DNA of 64,000 bases, taken from NCBI RefSeq assembly GCF_017303315.1, contig NZ_JAFKOI010000005.1, positions 1 through 64,000 on the forward strand, in the 5' to 3' direction. This stretch comes from Bacillus sp. NTK071 (GTDB lineage: Bacteria > Bacillota > Bacilli > Bacillales > Guptibacillaceae). Both the position numbers and the translations under genes were made by a program. The notes under the pieces were generated by a model that did not search any database, was not told the origin of the DNA, and worked only from the letters and a program-made list of their open reading frames with translations. Numbering within the stretch: the stretch's first letter is position 1; each line of letters begins with the position of its first letter. Below, one piece after another: positions 9,127 to 17,371 of this stretch.

Positions 9127-9909
9127 ATGAAAAAGATTGCTCTGTTGCAATTTGATATTGCATTTGGAAGTCCTGAGAAGAATTTTGAGAAAGTGAAGCA
9201 ACTCGTATCTGAAGCTGTAGCTAGCGAACCAGATATCATCGTTTTACCAGAATTGTGGTCGACGGGATACGACTTATCGAGACTTGATGAAATTGGTGAT
9301 ACAGACGCCCAAAAGTCGATTGCCTTTCTGTCGAGTCTAGCAAAGGAGTATAAAGTGAACATCGTTGGTGGGTCAATCGCGAAACAGCAAAACAATGATG
9401 TTACAAACACTATGCTTGTTTTCAACCGAGATGGCCAGCTTGTGCACGAATATAGCAAGGCGCATCTTTTCCGCCTAATGAACGAAGAAAAATATCTTGT
9501 TTCTGGAAATTCAAAGAGTCACTTCACATTAGAGAATCTTCCGTGTGCAGGGTTCATCTGTTATGATATTCGCTTTCCAGAATGGCTTCGCCTTCATGCA
9601 ATTGAAGGTGCACAGGTTTTATTCGTACCTGCTGAATGGCCAAAACAACGAACAGACCACTGGCGAGCGCTACTCATTAGCAGGGCAATCGAAAACCAGT
9701 GTTATGTAATTGCCTGCAACCGAGTAGGCTCAGATCCCGACAATGCGTTCGGTGGTCATTCCTTAATCATTGATCCATGGGGAAAAATCATTTCTGAAGC
9801 AGGAACCGATGAATCCATCCTCGTAGGTTCAATTGACGAAGGTGAAATCTCTTCAATTAGAAGTCGCATTCCAATTTTCGAAGATCGCCGGCCAGATATT
9901 TACACCTGA
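9127..9909 (+). CDS. mtnU: carbon-nitrogen hydrolase (MtnU-like)
   Basis: Nitrilase-superfamily amidase of 260 residues with the full catalytic triad: Glu42 in LPELWSTGY, Lys111 in YSKAHLF and Cys145 in GFICYDIRFPEW. In B. subtilis this gene (ykrU/mtnU) sits beside mtnE; family members act as omega-amidases removing ammonia from the 2-oxo acid amide left by glutamine-dependent transamination. TGAGGAGGTCG precedes the ATG. Its divergence from mtnE indicates a shared regulatory gap. Confidence 0.82.
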   Translation: MKKIALLQFDIAFGSPEKNFEKVKQLVSEAVASEPDIIVLPELWSTGYDLSRLDEIGDTDAQKSIAFLSSLAKEYKVNIVGGSIAKQQNNDVTNTMLVFNRDGQLVHEYSKAHLFRLMNEEKYLVSGNSKSHFTLENLPCAGFICYDIRFPEWLRLHAIEGAQVLFVPAEWPKQRTDHWRALLISRAIENQCYVIACNRVGSDPDNAFGGHSLIIDPWGKIISEAGTDESILVGSIDEGEISSIRSRIPIFEDRRPDIYT

Positions 9910-9995
9910 TACTAAAGAAACTTTAGGAATGTATACCACCATGCAGCCCTTGCATTTACGTTCTATCAGAATAAACAGGAAATTAAAATATATCA

Positions 9996-10023
9996 AAAAG
10001 GCGCTGCATTAGCATCGCCTTTT
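9996..10023. terminator. bidirectional terminator
   Basis: AAAAGGCG/CGCCTTTT arms with a twelve-base loop lie between converging mtnU and the YmaF gene, with T/A tails on both sides. Confidence 0.75.
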
Positions 10024-10354
10024 ACCAATCAATAGGATAATTGCCTATCTGCGAACCTGTTCTTCCAGAGAAAAAGTGTTTATGGTTATCTTCAGAAAAA
10101 GTCTCTCCATCAAAATAATGAAAATGGTCTCCTGAATGAAGTGGAATTGGTGGGCCCGATTGAACACTATACCTATGCTGGTGCCCGTCTTCCTCAATCG
10201 TTAACCCTTCAATTTGATGAACATGCTGATCATAGCCATTTCCATTCACGGGAAACGAAAAACCGATTAGAATGGAATGGTTATGGTCCTTACGGTTTTC
10301 AATACGCCCTCTAAAATGATGTGAATGTGCGAATGGCAAACCGCTAGATTTCAC
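10022..10354 (-). CDS. YmaF family protein
   Basis: A 110-residue protein very rich in histidine, with repeated H-x-H or H-x-x-H pairs: FAHSHHF, KDHNHS, QHVHQ, GHQHRY, GDHFHYF and NHKHFFSG. This repeating pattern is the mark of the YmaF family of Bacillus, for which no function is established. The histidine pairs suggest metal binding or a spore-surface role, but this is inference. GAGGAGGAG precedes the ATG. Confidence 0.8.
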   Translation of the reverse strand: MKSSGLPFAHSHHFRGRIENRKDHNHSILIGFSFPVNGNGYDQHVHQIEGLTIEEDGHQHRYSVQSGPPIPLHSGDHFHYFDGETFSEDNHKHFFSGRTGSQIGNYPIDW

Positions 10355-10576
10355 TACAATAGTCTCCTCCTCCCTTTATCTATACAAACTTCTATGCGAA
10401 ACTTCATCTTAAATGCCAATTTTTTAATTAAACGATTAACATAGCCAAATAAAAATGTAGTCATCCACAAGGAAGCACACTTTCATCATCGAATAGTAAA
10501 AGAACGAACCTATACTAGAAAATAAAAGAAAGCTTTTTAAGTAAAAAAACACACTTACCTAATTGGAGCGGAAAGC

Positions 10577-10669
10577 GTGAATCCAGGAGCGAAAATCAAC
10601 CCACGCTTATTGCAACAACGGTTACGAAAAGAGTCTAAAAAAAGAGGTGAAGTATGGCTTCTTCTTTAA
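10577..10669 (+). CDS. possible 30-residue basic leader peptide
   Basis: A GTG at 10577 is preceded at normal spacing by TTGGAG and opens a 30-codon frame. The peptide begins MNPGAKINPRLLQQRLRKE, is rich in Lys/Arg, and ends just inside the next gene, overlapping its ATG by 16 bases. Such an overlap is typical of translational coupling. It could equally be chance in a 299-base gap that shows no other feature except a hairpin (AAGCGTG/CACGCTT) inside this frame. Confidence 0.3.
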   Translation: MNPGAKINPRLLQQRLRKESKKRGEVWLLL

Positions 10670-11379
10670 CAATCTTTGGACATCGTGGATCATCTGGAAC
10701 TCATCCTGAGAATACGCTAATTTCTTTTCAAGCTGCTAACAAAGCAGGGGCTAATGGTATTGAGCTGGATGTACAATTAACGAAAGACGGTGTACCAGTC
10801 GTTATCCATGATGAACGCGTTGATCGAACGACCAACGGAGTTGGATGGGTTAAGGATTATCTTTACGAGAATTTAATTCGACTTGACGCAGGTCATGCTT
10901 TCTCGAGTCGTTTTCAAGGAACACCTATACCATCATTAGATGAGGTACTTGAATGGATTACTTCTACATCTCTATCTTTGAACATTGAACTGAAGACTGG
11001 CTATGTATCTTATGAGGGGATTGAAGACAAAGTACTTGCCCTTCTCAACCATTATCAACTTAAAGATCGTTGTATTATTTCATCGTTCAATCACTATAGT
11101 GTAAAACAAGTAAATCAAAAAGATTCGCAACTTGAAACGGCAATTCTGATTATGGAGAAGTTAGTTGAACCGTGGGACTATCTAAAGAAAGTAGGAGCTC
11201 ATGGCATTCACATTGAATGGCAATCAATAGACGAATATTTAATGGAGCATACTCAAAAACGAGGAATTCCTGTTCGGGCATTTACTGTTAATGGTAAAAA
11301 AGAGATTCTAAGAGCAAAAAAACTTGGTTGCGAAGCCATTTTCACTGACTTTCCAGGCTCATGTATTCAATCAATTTAA
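10654..11379 (+). CDS. glycerophosphodiester phosphodiesterase
   Basis: GDPD family, 241 residues, cytoplasmic (no signal peptide). Active-site residues are present: His10-Arg11 in GHRGSSG, Glu37 and Asp39 in IELDVQ, and His52 in VIHDE, followed by RTTNGVG. It would hydrolyse glycerophosphodiesters to glycerol-3-phosphate and an alcohol. The short cytoplasmic form differs from secreted GlpQ enzymes. AGAGGTGAAGT gives the ribosome site. No glp genes are next to it. Confidence 0.88.
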   Translation: MASSLTIFGHRGSSGTHPENTLISFQAANKAGANGIELDVQLTKDGVPVVIHDERVDRTTNGVGWVKDYLYENLIRLDAGHAFSSRFQGTPIPSLDEVLEWITSTSLSLNIELKTGYVSYEGIEDKVLALLNHYQLKDRCIISSFNHYSVKQVNQKDSQLETAILIMEKLVEPWDYLKKVGAHGIHIEWQSIDEYLMEHTQKRGIPVRAFTVNGKKEILRAKKLGCEAIFTDFPGSCIQSI

Positions 11380-11476
11380 CCTGGCCCACCCAAAATGTGC
11401 ATATGCCTAATTCCGCATTTCCTTTCTTTAACATAGGTTAATAGGGAAGAAACGTACATTGACGGGAGGAAATATC

Positions 11477-11560
11477 ATGAGTGGGTATGGTCAAGGTTTT
11501 GCGTTAATCGTAGTTCTATTTATTCTTTTAATTATTATTGGCGCATCGTATATTTATTAA
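11477..11560 (+). CDS. YjcZ family sporulation protein
   Basis: Tiny gene of 27 codons. The peptide starts MSGYGQGFALIVVLFILLII and ends GASYIY. A glycine/tyrosine head followed by one hydrophobic helix and an aromatic end is the YjcZ/YczN pattern of Bacillus spore peptides. GGGAGG stands seven bases before the ATG, and a strong terminator follows 22 bases after the stop, so the unit is complete. The function of the family is unknown; related peptides are made in sporulating cells. Confidence 0.8.
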   Translation: MSGYGQGFALIVVLFILLIIIGASYIY

Positions 11561-11582
11561 TTGAAAGTTGATGACATCATAC

Positions 11583-11621
11583 AAAAAAGGCTTCCGCATA
11601 ATTAGAGCGGACGCCTTTTTT
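11583..11621. terminator. bidirectional terminator
   Basis: AAAAAAGGC..CCGC / GCGG..GCCTTTTTT hairpin between the small YjcZ gene and the convergent YtxH-like gene. Confidence 0.85.
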
Positions 11622-11623
11622 AA

Positions 11624-12124
11624 TTAAAATGTTGTATTCGGATTGCCCGAGGTGCTTCCTGGCGTTCTAGTTTCACTTCCAGGTACATTTGTTGGCTCAT
11701 ATCCTTCTTCACCAGATACTTCATGTCCAGCGTCTTTTACTTTACTTCCAATATCTTTCAAGTCTTCTCCCGCTTCTCTCGCAGAGGAAAGTACTTCAGT
11801 TGAATCTTCCTTGACCTGATTAACCTGCTCCACTACCTCATCGTTTACTTTCTCGTAAAGAGACTGTGCATCATTCATTGCTTCCTTTAATACAGTTGAT
11901 GCTGATTGAATACGATCCATCCAGTCATCTTTGACTTCATTTGGATTTTCTTTCACACGCGTATAGAAGCCTTTTGATGAACTCTTTACGTTGCCCGCAG
12001 TTGAACGCACGTTATTACGTGTCGTGGAATCAAGCATAGCGACTGCTCCACCTACAATCGCACCAACCAGAATACCTTTTACGAGTTTACCATTCTTCTC
12101 TTGATTAACTGTTGTTGTTTGCAT
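11624..12124 (-). CDS. YtxH-like stress protein
   Basis: A 166-residue protein with a short N-terminal hydrophobic glycine-rich helix (LVKGILVGAIVGGAVAMLD, residues 14-32), then a long charged helical region. This is the layout of YtxH-domain proteins, small membrane-anchored general stress proteins of Firmicutes. The tail (from about residue 135) is low-complexity, rich in Gly, Pro, Ser and Thr. CAGGAGGAAT precedes the ATG. No partner is evident nearby; it diverges from the queuosine operon. Confidence 0.72.
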   Translation of the reverse strand: MQTTTVNQEKNGKLVKGILVGAIVGGAVAMLDSTTRNNVRSTAGNVKSSSKGFYTRVKENPNEVKDDWMDRIQSASTVLKEAMNDAQSLYEKVNDEVVEQVNQVKEDSTEVLSSAREAGEDLKDIGSKVKDAGHEVSGEEGYEPTNVPGSETRTPGSTSGNPNTTF

Positions 12125-12279
12125 GACTATTCCTCCTGTATATTTATCGTAATTTACTTAGCTAGTTTGCTATTTCCCTTTGTGGTAAATGCTAAACTAA
12201 CAATGCGAAACTTACACTTGGAGGTCGAGGATCTTACTGCCCCCAAAGGGTGGAATATGATTTGACATGAACTTCCTTC

Positions 12280-12308
12280 TTCGCATCGTAAAGCGCCTCT
12301 GTTATAAT
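12280..12308 (+). promoter_or_regulatory. promoter of the queF riboswitch transcript
   Basis: TATAAT at 12303-12308 with a weaker -35 (TTCGCA, 12280-12285) at a 17-base spacing. The transcript would begin near 12315, just before the riboswitch. A TTGACA at 12262 is too far from this -10 to be its partner. Confidence 0.55.
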
Positions 12309-12324
12309 AGACAGCGTTGTATGA

Positions 12325-12366
12325 CAGCAGTTCGTAACCTTCCTGCTTCAACAAAACTAAAGGAGG
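12325..12366 (+). promoter_or_regulatory. preQ1-I riboswitch, translational type
   Basis: A short stem (AGCAG / CTGCT) encloses a loop with TAACC and is followed by an A-rich tail (CAACAAAACTAA) that runs straight into the AGGAGG ribosome site of queF. This is the compact preQ1-I pseudoknot plan in which the tail docks and hides the Shine-Dalgarno when preQ1 is bound, as in the Thermoanaerobacter example. Placement before queF fits exactly. Confidence 0.75.
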
Positions 12367-12373
12367 AATAAAT

Positions 12374-12790
12374 ATGAATAGTATGGATAAAGCTTGGCTA
12401 CCATCTTCTGGACCGATGCCTCGCCCAGAAAGTGTAGAACAAGCAAGAGAAGTGATTAAAAATGAAGCATTTGATGCACCGAATGTTCAAGAGATTACAT
12501 TTAATGCACTTGAATTTACAGCTGTTTGTCCTAAAACAGGACAACCTGACTTTGGACGCGTGGAAATTTCTTACGTACCAGATGAAAAATGTATTGAATC
12601 CAAATCACTGAAGTTTTATCTTTGGTCTTATCGTGACGAAGGTAGTTTCTGTGAAACGCTTGCAGCTCGTATTGCTGATGATGTGGTATATGCTATTGAT
12701 CCATTGAAAGTAACCATAACTGTGTATCAATCTGCTCGAGGTGGTATCGAACTTAAAACAACCGCTGTACGAGAGAAGGCTACTTCTTAA
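12374..12790 (+). CDS. queF: NADPH-dependent 7-cyano-7-deazaguanine reductase QueF
   Basis: Reduces preQ0 to preQ1 in queuosine biosynthesis. The 138-residue protein has the signature FTAVCPKTGQPDFG with catalytic Cys52 and Asp59, and the substrate motif ESKSLKFYLWSYRDEG. It is shorter than B. subtilis QueF (165 residues) because the N terminus is reduced, but the core is complete. AGGAGG precedes the ATG and is part of the preQ1 riboswitch. The next gene starts one base after its stop. Confidence 0.93.
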   Translation: MNSMDKAWLPSSGPMPRPESVEQAREVIKNEAFDAPNVQEITFNALEFTAVCPKTGQPDFGRVEISYVPDEKCIESKSLKFYLWSYRDEGSFCETLAARIADDVVYAIDPLKVTITVYQSARGGIELKTTAVREKATS

Positions 12791-12791
12791 T

Positions 12792-13448
12792 ATGCAAAGT
12801 GAACTCATCGACCGTAGTCTTATTCTGTTCAATGTACTATTTGCTACCTCTATCGTGATAGCAAATGTACTTGCAGGCAAAGTGGTAATGATTGGGAGTT
12901 TTGTCATTCCAGCTGCTGTCGTTATGTACGCCTTTTCGTTTCTATTTACAGATATTATTCATGAGCGTTATGGGAAAGAAGAAGCTACTCGTACCATTCG
13001 TTATGGCTTTGCAGCTCAAATCTTTGCAAGTATCATGATTTTTCTAGGTATGCTTCTACCAGTTGCTCCATTTGCCTACGATACGCAGGCTGCATATGAG
13101 ATACTTCTTGGACAGAACTACCGTTTTGTTCTAGCTAGTCTTGTTGCCTACCTTGTATCTCAGCACGTGGATGTATACATTTTCTCAAAAATTAAAGAAC
13201 GAACTGCAAAGAAGCATAAATGGCTTAGAAATAACGCCAGTACTTTCGGCTCTCAGTTGATCGACACAACAATTTTTATCACCATTGCTTTTATTGGTAC
13301 TGTACCAAATATTTGGATTATGATCTTATCCCAATTCGTTATCAAAATGGTGCTTGCATTATTAGATACACCAATATTCTATTTGCTTACAAGACTCTCG
13401 AATCAGGACCAAAAGCAATTAAACATAGACAAGCCTCTGGAGACTTAG
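12792..13448 (+). CDS. queuosine precursor transporter (YhhQ family)
   Basis: Six-span membrane protein of 218 residues. The signatures SFLFTDIIHERYGKEEA (near residue 55) and SQHVDVYIFSKIKE are those of the YhhQ/VUT-1 family, which brings preQ0/preQ1 or related bases into the cell. The start ATG is one base past the queF stop, so translation is coupled to the riboswitch-controlled gene. A GTG at 12741 in the same frame lies inside queF and is unlikely to be used. Confidence 0.87.
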   Translation: MQSELIDRSLILFNVLFATSIVIANVLAGKVVMIGSFVIPAAVVMYAFSFLFTDIIHERYGKEEATRTIRYGFAAQIFASIMIFLGMLLPVAPFAYDTQAAYEILLGQNYRFVLASLVAYLVSQHVDVYIFSKIKERTAKKHKWLRNNASTFGSQLIDTTIFITIAFIGTVPNIWIMILSQFVIKMVLALLDTPIFYLLTRLSNQDQKQLNIDKPLET

Positions 13449-13461
13449 CTCCAGAGGCTTG
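13430..13461. terminator. strong bidirectional terminator
   Basis: Thirteen-base arms CAAGCCTCTGGAG/CTCCAGAGGCTTG. The transporter's stop codon is in the loop, and the convergent reductase ends two bases beyond. Confidence 0.85.
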
Positions 13462-13462
13462 T

Positions 13463-14527
13463 TTATTGAATTGGTTGTTTTTTCTCGTCATCAATTCGAT
13501 TACGTACATAGAAGTGAACGATTTCTTCAATATAAGTCTTCAAATCAGGACAAGTAATGCCCACACTAGAAAGCAATTCGCTTGAGCAAGTACTGTCATA
13601 ATGAGCATTGCAATCAAAATAATCAATTGTTTCTTTCACCACATCAAGTCGCTTTCGAAGTAATTTCACTGATAAGGCATTTAGAACAAAGAATTTCGGA
13701 AGTACCCACGATGGTTTCTTATGAAGTAGAAGCTCACAAAACATTTCATATAACTTTTTGGCAGGATATGGAGCAGGATCCGTTAAATGAAACGTTTGGT
13801 TTTCAGCTTCATCACAGTGAGCAAGATATGTTGTGGCAGATATCACAAAATCAACGGGAACAAGGTTAACAAAAGCATCTCCTTTACCAAGGAATGGGAT
13901 TGGTAACCTTTGAACTTGATCGAAAAATCGTAATATATAATACGGTCCATCGAATTTAGATGTTTCTCCTGTCTTCGAGTTCCCAATTACAATTCCAGGT
14001 CTTACGATTGTTTTAGGAAGAGAAGATTCGGCTACTATGACTTCTGCTTCATATTTTGTATGTTCATAGTGATTCTTGAACGTTTGACCCTTGCTTAATT
14101 CGTGCTCAAAAATCAATTCTTCTCGATTACCTGAGACATAAGCAGTGCTAAAGTATATAAGACGTTTAAGGTTTGATAAGTCTTCACATAGTTCAACTAC
14201 ATGACTTGTTCCTTCTACATTTGTTCGCCAAGCTATGTCTGCAGGGACAGCAAGGTCATAAATAGCTGCGAGATGAAAAACATGTGTGACAGTTTCATTG
14301 ATCACTTCTCTACTAACTGGGTCAATCCCTAAGCCTCTCAATGAAATATCCCCTTCAACTAGTTGAGCATTTAATAGCTGGAGATCCTCTTTCACCAGCT
14401 GTGCTTTTTCTAATTGACCTTCTTGTACAAGAAGGTAATAAAAGGAATTTGAATTCTGCTTTCGTAATTCTTCCACAAGATGAATGGCAAGAAATCCAGG
14501 AAAACCGGTAATGAAATAGATACTCAT
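13463..14527 (-). CDS. SDR family oxidoreductase, fatty-acyl reductase-like
   Basis: Extended short-chain dehydrogenase of 354 residues. The NAD(P)-binding start is ITGFPGFLAIHLVEEL, followed by VFHLAAIYDL, and the active-site pair is in YEHTKYEAE. The sequence FPGFLAIHL and the segment IVRPGIVIGNSKTGE place it in the 'male-sterility' NAD_binding_4 group that includes fatty acyl-CoA and thioester reductases. There is no partner acyl-carrier or AMP-ligase domain, so the substrate is open. GGAAGGAG precedes the ATG. Confidence 0.75.
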   Translation of the reverse strand: MSIYFITGFPGFLAIHLVEELRKQNSNSFYYLLVQEGQLEKAQLVKEDLQLLNAQLVEGDISLRGLGIDPVSREVINETVTHVFHLAAIYDLAVPADIAWRTNVEGTSHVVELCEDLSNLKRLIYFSTAYVSGNREELIFEHELSKGQTFKNHYEHTKYEAEVIVAESSLPKTIVRPGIVIGNSKTGETSKFDGPYYILRFFDQVQRLPIPFLGKGDAFVNLVPVDFVISATTYLAHCDEAENQTFHLTDPAPYPAKKLYEMFCELLLHKKPSWVLPKFFVLNALSVKLLRKRLDVVKETIDYFDCNAHYDSTCSSELLSSVGITCPDLKTYIEEIVHFYVRNRIDDEKKQPIQ

Positions 14528-14616
14528 GAGCGTACTCCTTCCGTATCACATTCGTATTTAACTATAATTGGACAAAAAAACTCCAATTCCTGCCAGTAAA
14601 GAAATGCAAATCAAAT

Positions 14617-14644
14617 AAAAAACCGTCAAAAATGACGGTTTTCT
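14617..14644 (-). terminator. htrA terminator
   Basis: AACCGTCA/TGACGGTT arms followed on the reverse strand by six T, seven bases past the htrA stop. Confidence 0.85.
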
Positions 14645-14650
14645 ACTTTC

Positions 14651-15862
14651 TTATATACCATTTTGGTTTGCTAATGTCATTGTAACGGTTTGGAGCTTTC
14701 CGTTACGATAGAATGTTACGTTCATCTCATCGCCTACTTGTTTACTTGAATAAAGATACTTTCTAAGCGCGGCAGAAGAATTGATCTCATTATCATCTAA
14801 CTTTACAATAACGTCTCTATCTTTCAATCCCGCCTCTGAAGCGGGTGAATTAGGAGAGATTCCCATCACTACAACTCCAGCTTCTACATCTTTAGGTAAA
14901 TTCAACGTTCCGGTCCAATATTGTGTAGGCACTTCTGCTAGTGAAGCAGGTGTTATACCCATGACTGGTCGCTTCACTTCACCAGTTTCTTCAAGCTGCT
15001 TAATAATTGGCTGTGCATCATCGATCGGAATGGCGAATCCAATACCTTCTACCGAAGCTTCTGCAATTTTTGATGAGTTAATTCCGATTAATTGTCCTTT
15101 AATATTAATTAAAGCGCCACCGCTGTTTCCTGGATTAATAGAAGCATCTGTTTGAATTACATCAGCTTCATAATCCGGTTGCCCATTTTGATCAAGATCT
15201 ACTGGAATAGAGCGGTTCGGATTACTAATGATTCCTTGTGTAACCGATCCTTGTAGAAAACCTAGTGGGTTACCTACTGCAATTGCAGGCTCTCCTGTTT
15301 TCAGTTGATCTGAAGACCCAAACTCAGCCACTTTTTCGACCTTCTTGCCATCGATCTCAAGAACAGCTAAATCCATTAAAGGATCTGTTCCCAGAACTTT
15401 CGCTTCAACTTTCTTCTCGTTACTTAACGTTACTTCTACAGAAGATGCACCTTCAACAACATGATTGTTTGTGACAACGTAGGCTTGGCCGTTCTCTTTT
15501 TTGTAAATGACACCAGAACCTGAAGAAGCGGCCTGACCTGACTGGTTAGCAGGATCTTCAAGAGAAAAACCACCTTGATAGCTTGTAATACTTACAACAG
15601 CGTCCTGCGCTTTTTCAACAGCTGAAGTGATATCTGAAGAAACGTTATACGAAACATTTGATGCTGCCACATCTTCATTTGCTGTCGTCGTTACAGCTGC
15701 TTGATTTGATGATGGTTGCTCTATATTTGAAACAAACGGGCCTGCGACAAGCATTACCGACGCTCCAACGACTGCACCGAACGTGCTTGGAAGGAACCAG
15801 CTCATCCCTCTTTTCGATTGCCGATTTGTTCTCATATTATTATTCTCATCATAGTAACCCAT
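14651..15862 (-). CDS. HtrA-type membrane-anchored serine protease
   Basis: DegP/HtrA-family quality-control protease, 403 residues. A single membrane anchor lies at about residues 20-45 (SWFLPSTFGAVVGASVMLVA), followed by a serine/threonine-rich linker. The trypsin-like domain has the triad His134 (TNNHVV), Asp164 (DLAVLE) and Ser247 (NPGNSGGAL), and one PDZ domain closes the protein. It degrades misfolded exported proteins at the outer face of the membrane. Bacillus has three paralogues (htrA, htrB, htrC) and I cannot say which this is. The frame is open to 15928; AAAGGGTGA supports the ATG at 15862. Confidence 0.9.
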   Translation of the reverse strand: MGYYDENNNMRTNRQSKRGMSWFLPSTFGAVVGASVMLVAGPFVSNIEQPSSNQAAVTTTANEDVAASNVSYNVSSDITSAVEKAQDAVVSITSYQGGFSLEDPANQSGQAASSGSGVIYKKENGQAYVVTNNHVVEGASSVEVTLSNEKKVEAKVLGTDPLMDLAVLEIDGKKVEKVAEFGSSDQLKTGEPAIAVGNPLGFLQGSVTQGIISNPNRSIPVDLDQNGQPDYEADVIQTDASINPGNSGGALINIKGQLIGINSSKIAEASVEGIGFAIPIDDAQPIIKQLEETGEVKRPVMGITPASLAEVPTQYWTGTLNLPKDVEAGVVVMGISPNSPASEAGLKDRDVIVKLDDNEINSSAALRKYLYSSKQVGDEMNVTFYRNGKLQTVTMTLANQNGI

Positions 15863-15984
15863 TATCTGGTCACCCTTTCTCCCCTTTGATTTGTTTATAA
15901 ACCTATTGTAACGAGAGATATGGGTCATAACACAAATATGTGAGAGTTTTGATATTATTTGATATTTTTACGTCATTTTCCTTA

Positions 15985-17226
15985 TTAAATGGGAGTAGGA
16001 AAACAAAGTGAAAAGGTAGTACCCACGCCTACTTCACTATCAACACTAATCTTGCCTCCATGCTCTTCGATAATTTTATAGCTGACCATTAGCCCAAGGC
16101 CAGTTCCATTCTCTTTTGTAGTGTAGAAGGCTTTCTCAAGATTAGGTATATCCTTCTCAGGTATTCCAATTCCTCTATCGATTATTTGAACAGTTGTCCA
16201 CTTTTGATCTTTGACTAGTCTAATTCTAATTTCTCCTCCATTAGGCATTGCTTCGATCGCATTTTTAAGTATATTAAGCAGAACTTGTTTAATTCTTCCT
16301 GCTTCTCCCATCACCTGTCCCTGCTCTTCAAAATGAGTATAAATTGTTATTTGCTTATTTTCAGCCTCTTGTTGGAACAGTTCTACGACGTATGTCACAC
16401 ACCCACTTAGGTCAAGTGATTTAAGCTTAACTGCCTGTGGTTTACCAAGTACCATCATGTCATTGACGATAATATTTAATCGATCTAATTCCTGTAACAT
16501 AATTTTTGAGTACTTTGGATTATACTTTTGTTCAACTTCCTGTAGTTGTACGAACCCTTTCAACGAAGTAAGGGGGTTCTTTATTTCATGAGTAACACCA
16601 GTCGCAATTCGTCCAATAAGTGCTAGTTTTTCATTATGGGAAGAATGTTCGTATGATTTCTCTACTGCGTTAAGATAACTTATAAATCGGTTTAGAATGA
16701 TGAATGTCACTACTGAGAATAACAGCAATAGCATGATAGGAAAGGCTACTTCAGGGGAGAAAGTGAAAATCCCCATAAAAGCGTACTTACATATTAACCC
16801 TAGGACAATTACAAAATAGTACGTTCTATCTACAAAAATTGGTGAGAATAAAACAAAGACTAATTCAACTGGACTTCCACTGGCATATACGTCTTTTGTG
16901 CCAAAGTATTCTAGTATTTCAGTTGTGAGAGCTCCTGCCATGAAAACAAAGAAGTATAAATACTTTATGACAAAAGGCTTTTGCTTTTTGGAAAGATAGA
17001 TCGATAGAGGGAACAAAGCCGCTGTTATAACATAACTCACAATATACGCAATCATCATGGTTAGACTGCTTAATAAGATAGGTTCTGAATCTGGATTTAG
17101 AAGTGGTCTAATACCGAACCTGTACACATCAAAAAATATAAAAGTTAAGTAGAATAAGAAAAAGAATAATGTGTTAGCTCGCTTTTCCTCTTTTAGGTCA
17201 ATTTCTTTGCGAGGAACCATTTCCAT
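15985..17226 (-). CDS. membrane sensor histidine kinase, KinB-like
   Basis: About six membrane spans occupy residues 18-180, with no large extracellular domain. A HisKA domain follows (ATGVTHEIKNPLTSLKGF, His213), then an ATPase domain (NILKNAIEAMPNGGE, DRGIGIP, NGTGLGL). The plan matches KinB-type kinases that feed the sporulation phosphorelay. No response regulator is near. The C terminus is complete (GTTFSLCFPTP). AAGGAGATCT precedes the ATG. The signal is unknown. Confidence 0.85.
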   Translation of the reverse strand: MEMVPRKEIDLKEEKRANTLFFFLFYLTFIFFDVYRFGIRPLLNPDSEPILLSSLTMMIAYIVSYVITAALFPLSIYLSKKQKPFVIKYLYFFVFMAGALTTEILEYFGTKDVYASGSPVELVFVLFSPIFVDRTYYFVIVLGLICKYAFMGIFTFSPEVAFPIMLLLLFSVVTFIILNRFISYLNAVEKSYEHSSHNEKLALIGRIATGVTHEIKNPLTSLKGFVQLQEVEQKYNPKYSKIMLQELDRLNIIVNDMMVLGKPQAVKLKSLDLSGCVTYVVELFQQEAENKQITIYTHFEEQGQVMGEAGRIKQVLLNILKNAIEAMPNGGEIRIRLVKDQKWTTVQIIDRGIGIPEKDIPNLEKAFYTTKENGTGLGLMVSYKIIEEHGGKISVDSEVGVGTTFSLCFPTPI

Positions 17227-17346
17227 TAGATCTCCTTACATCTTGTTTTTTGGTTGCAAATGAGACAAAACAAGCTAATTATAGCATAACTCATTCGACA
17301 AAACCCCCAATATTTTTCAAACATAGAATAAGGTTCATAAAAGAAA

Positions 17347-17371
17347 AAACCCTACAGGATTTGTAGGGTTT
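17347..17371 (-). terminator. terminator of RimJ/L-like gene
   Basis: AAACCCTACA/TGTAGGGTTT hairpin with a T-rich tail on the reverse strand, overlapping the stop codon. Confidence 0.8.

Noticed and set aside
9102-9458. Reverse open frame of 118 codons inside mtnU
   Set aside because: Fully antisense to a clear nitrilase-family gene.
11583-11621. Repeat motif similar to the AATTGGAGCGGA sequence (AATTAGAGCGGA)
   Set aside because: It is the right arm of a terminator hairpin and the likeness is accidental.
12154-12354. Reverse-strand open frame of 66 codons upstream of queF
   Set aside because: It lies over the queF promoter and preQ1 riboswitch, has no ribosome site and no protein-like composition.
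5187-17226. Two histidine kinases as parts of complete two-component systems
   Set aside because: Neither the kinase at 5187 nor the one at 15985 has a response regulator next to it; both look like phosphorelay kinases.
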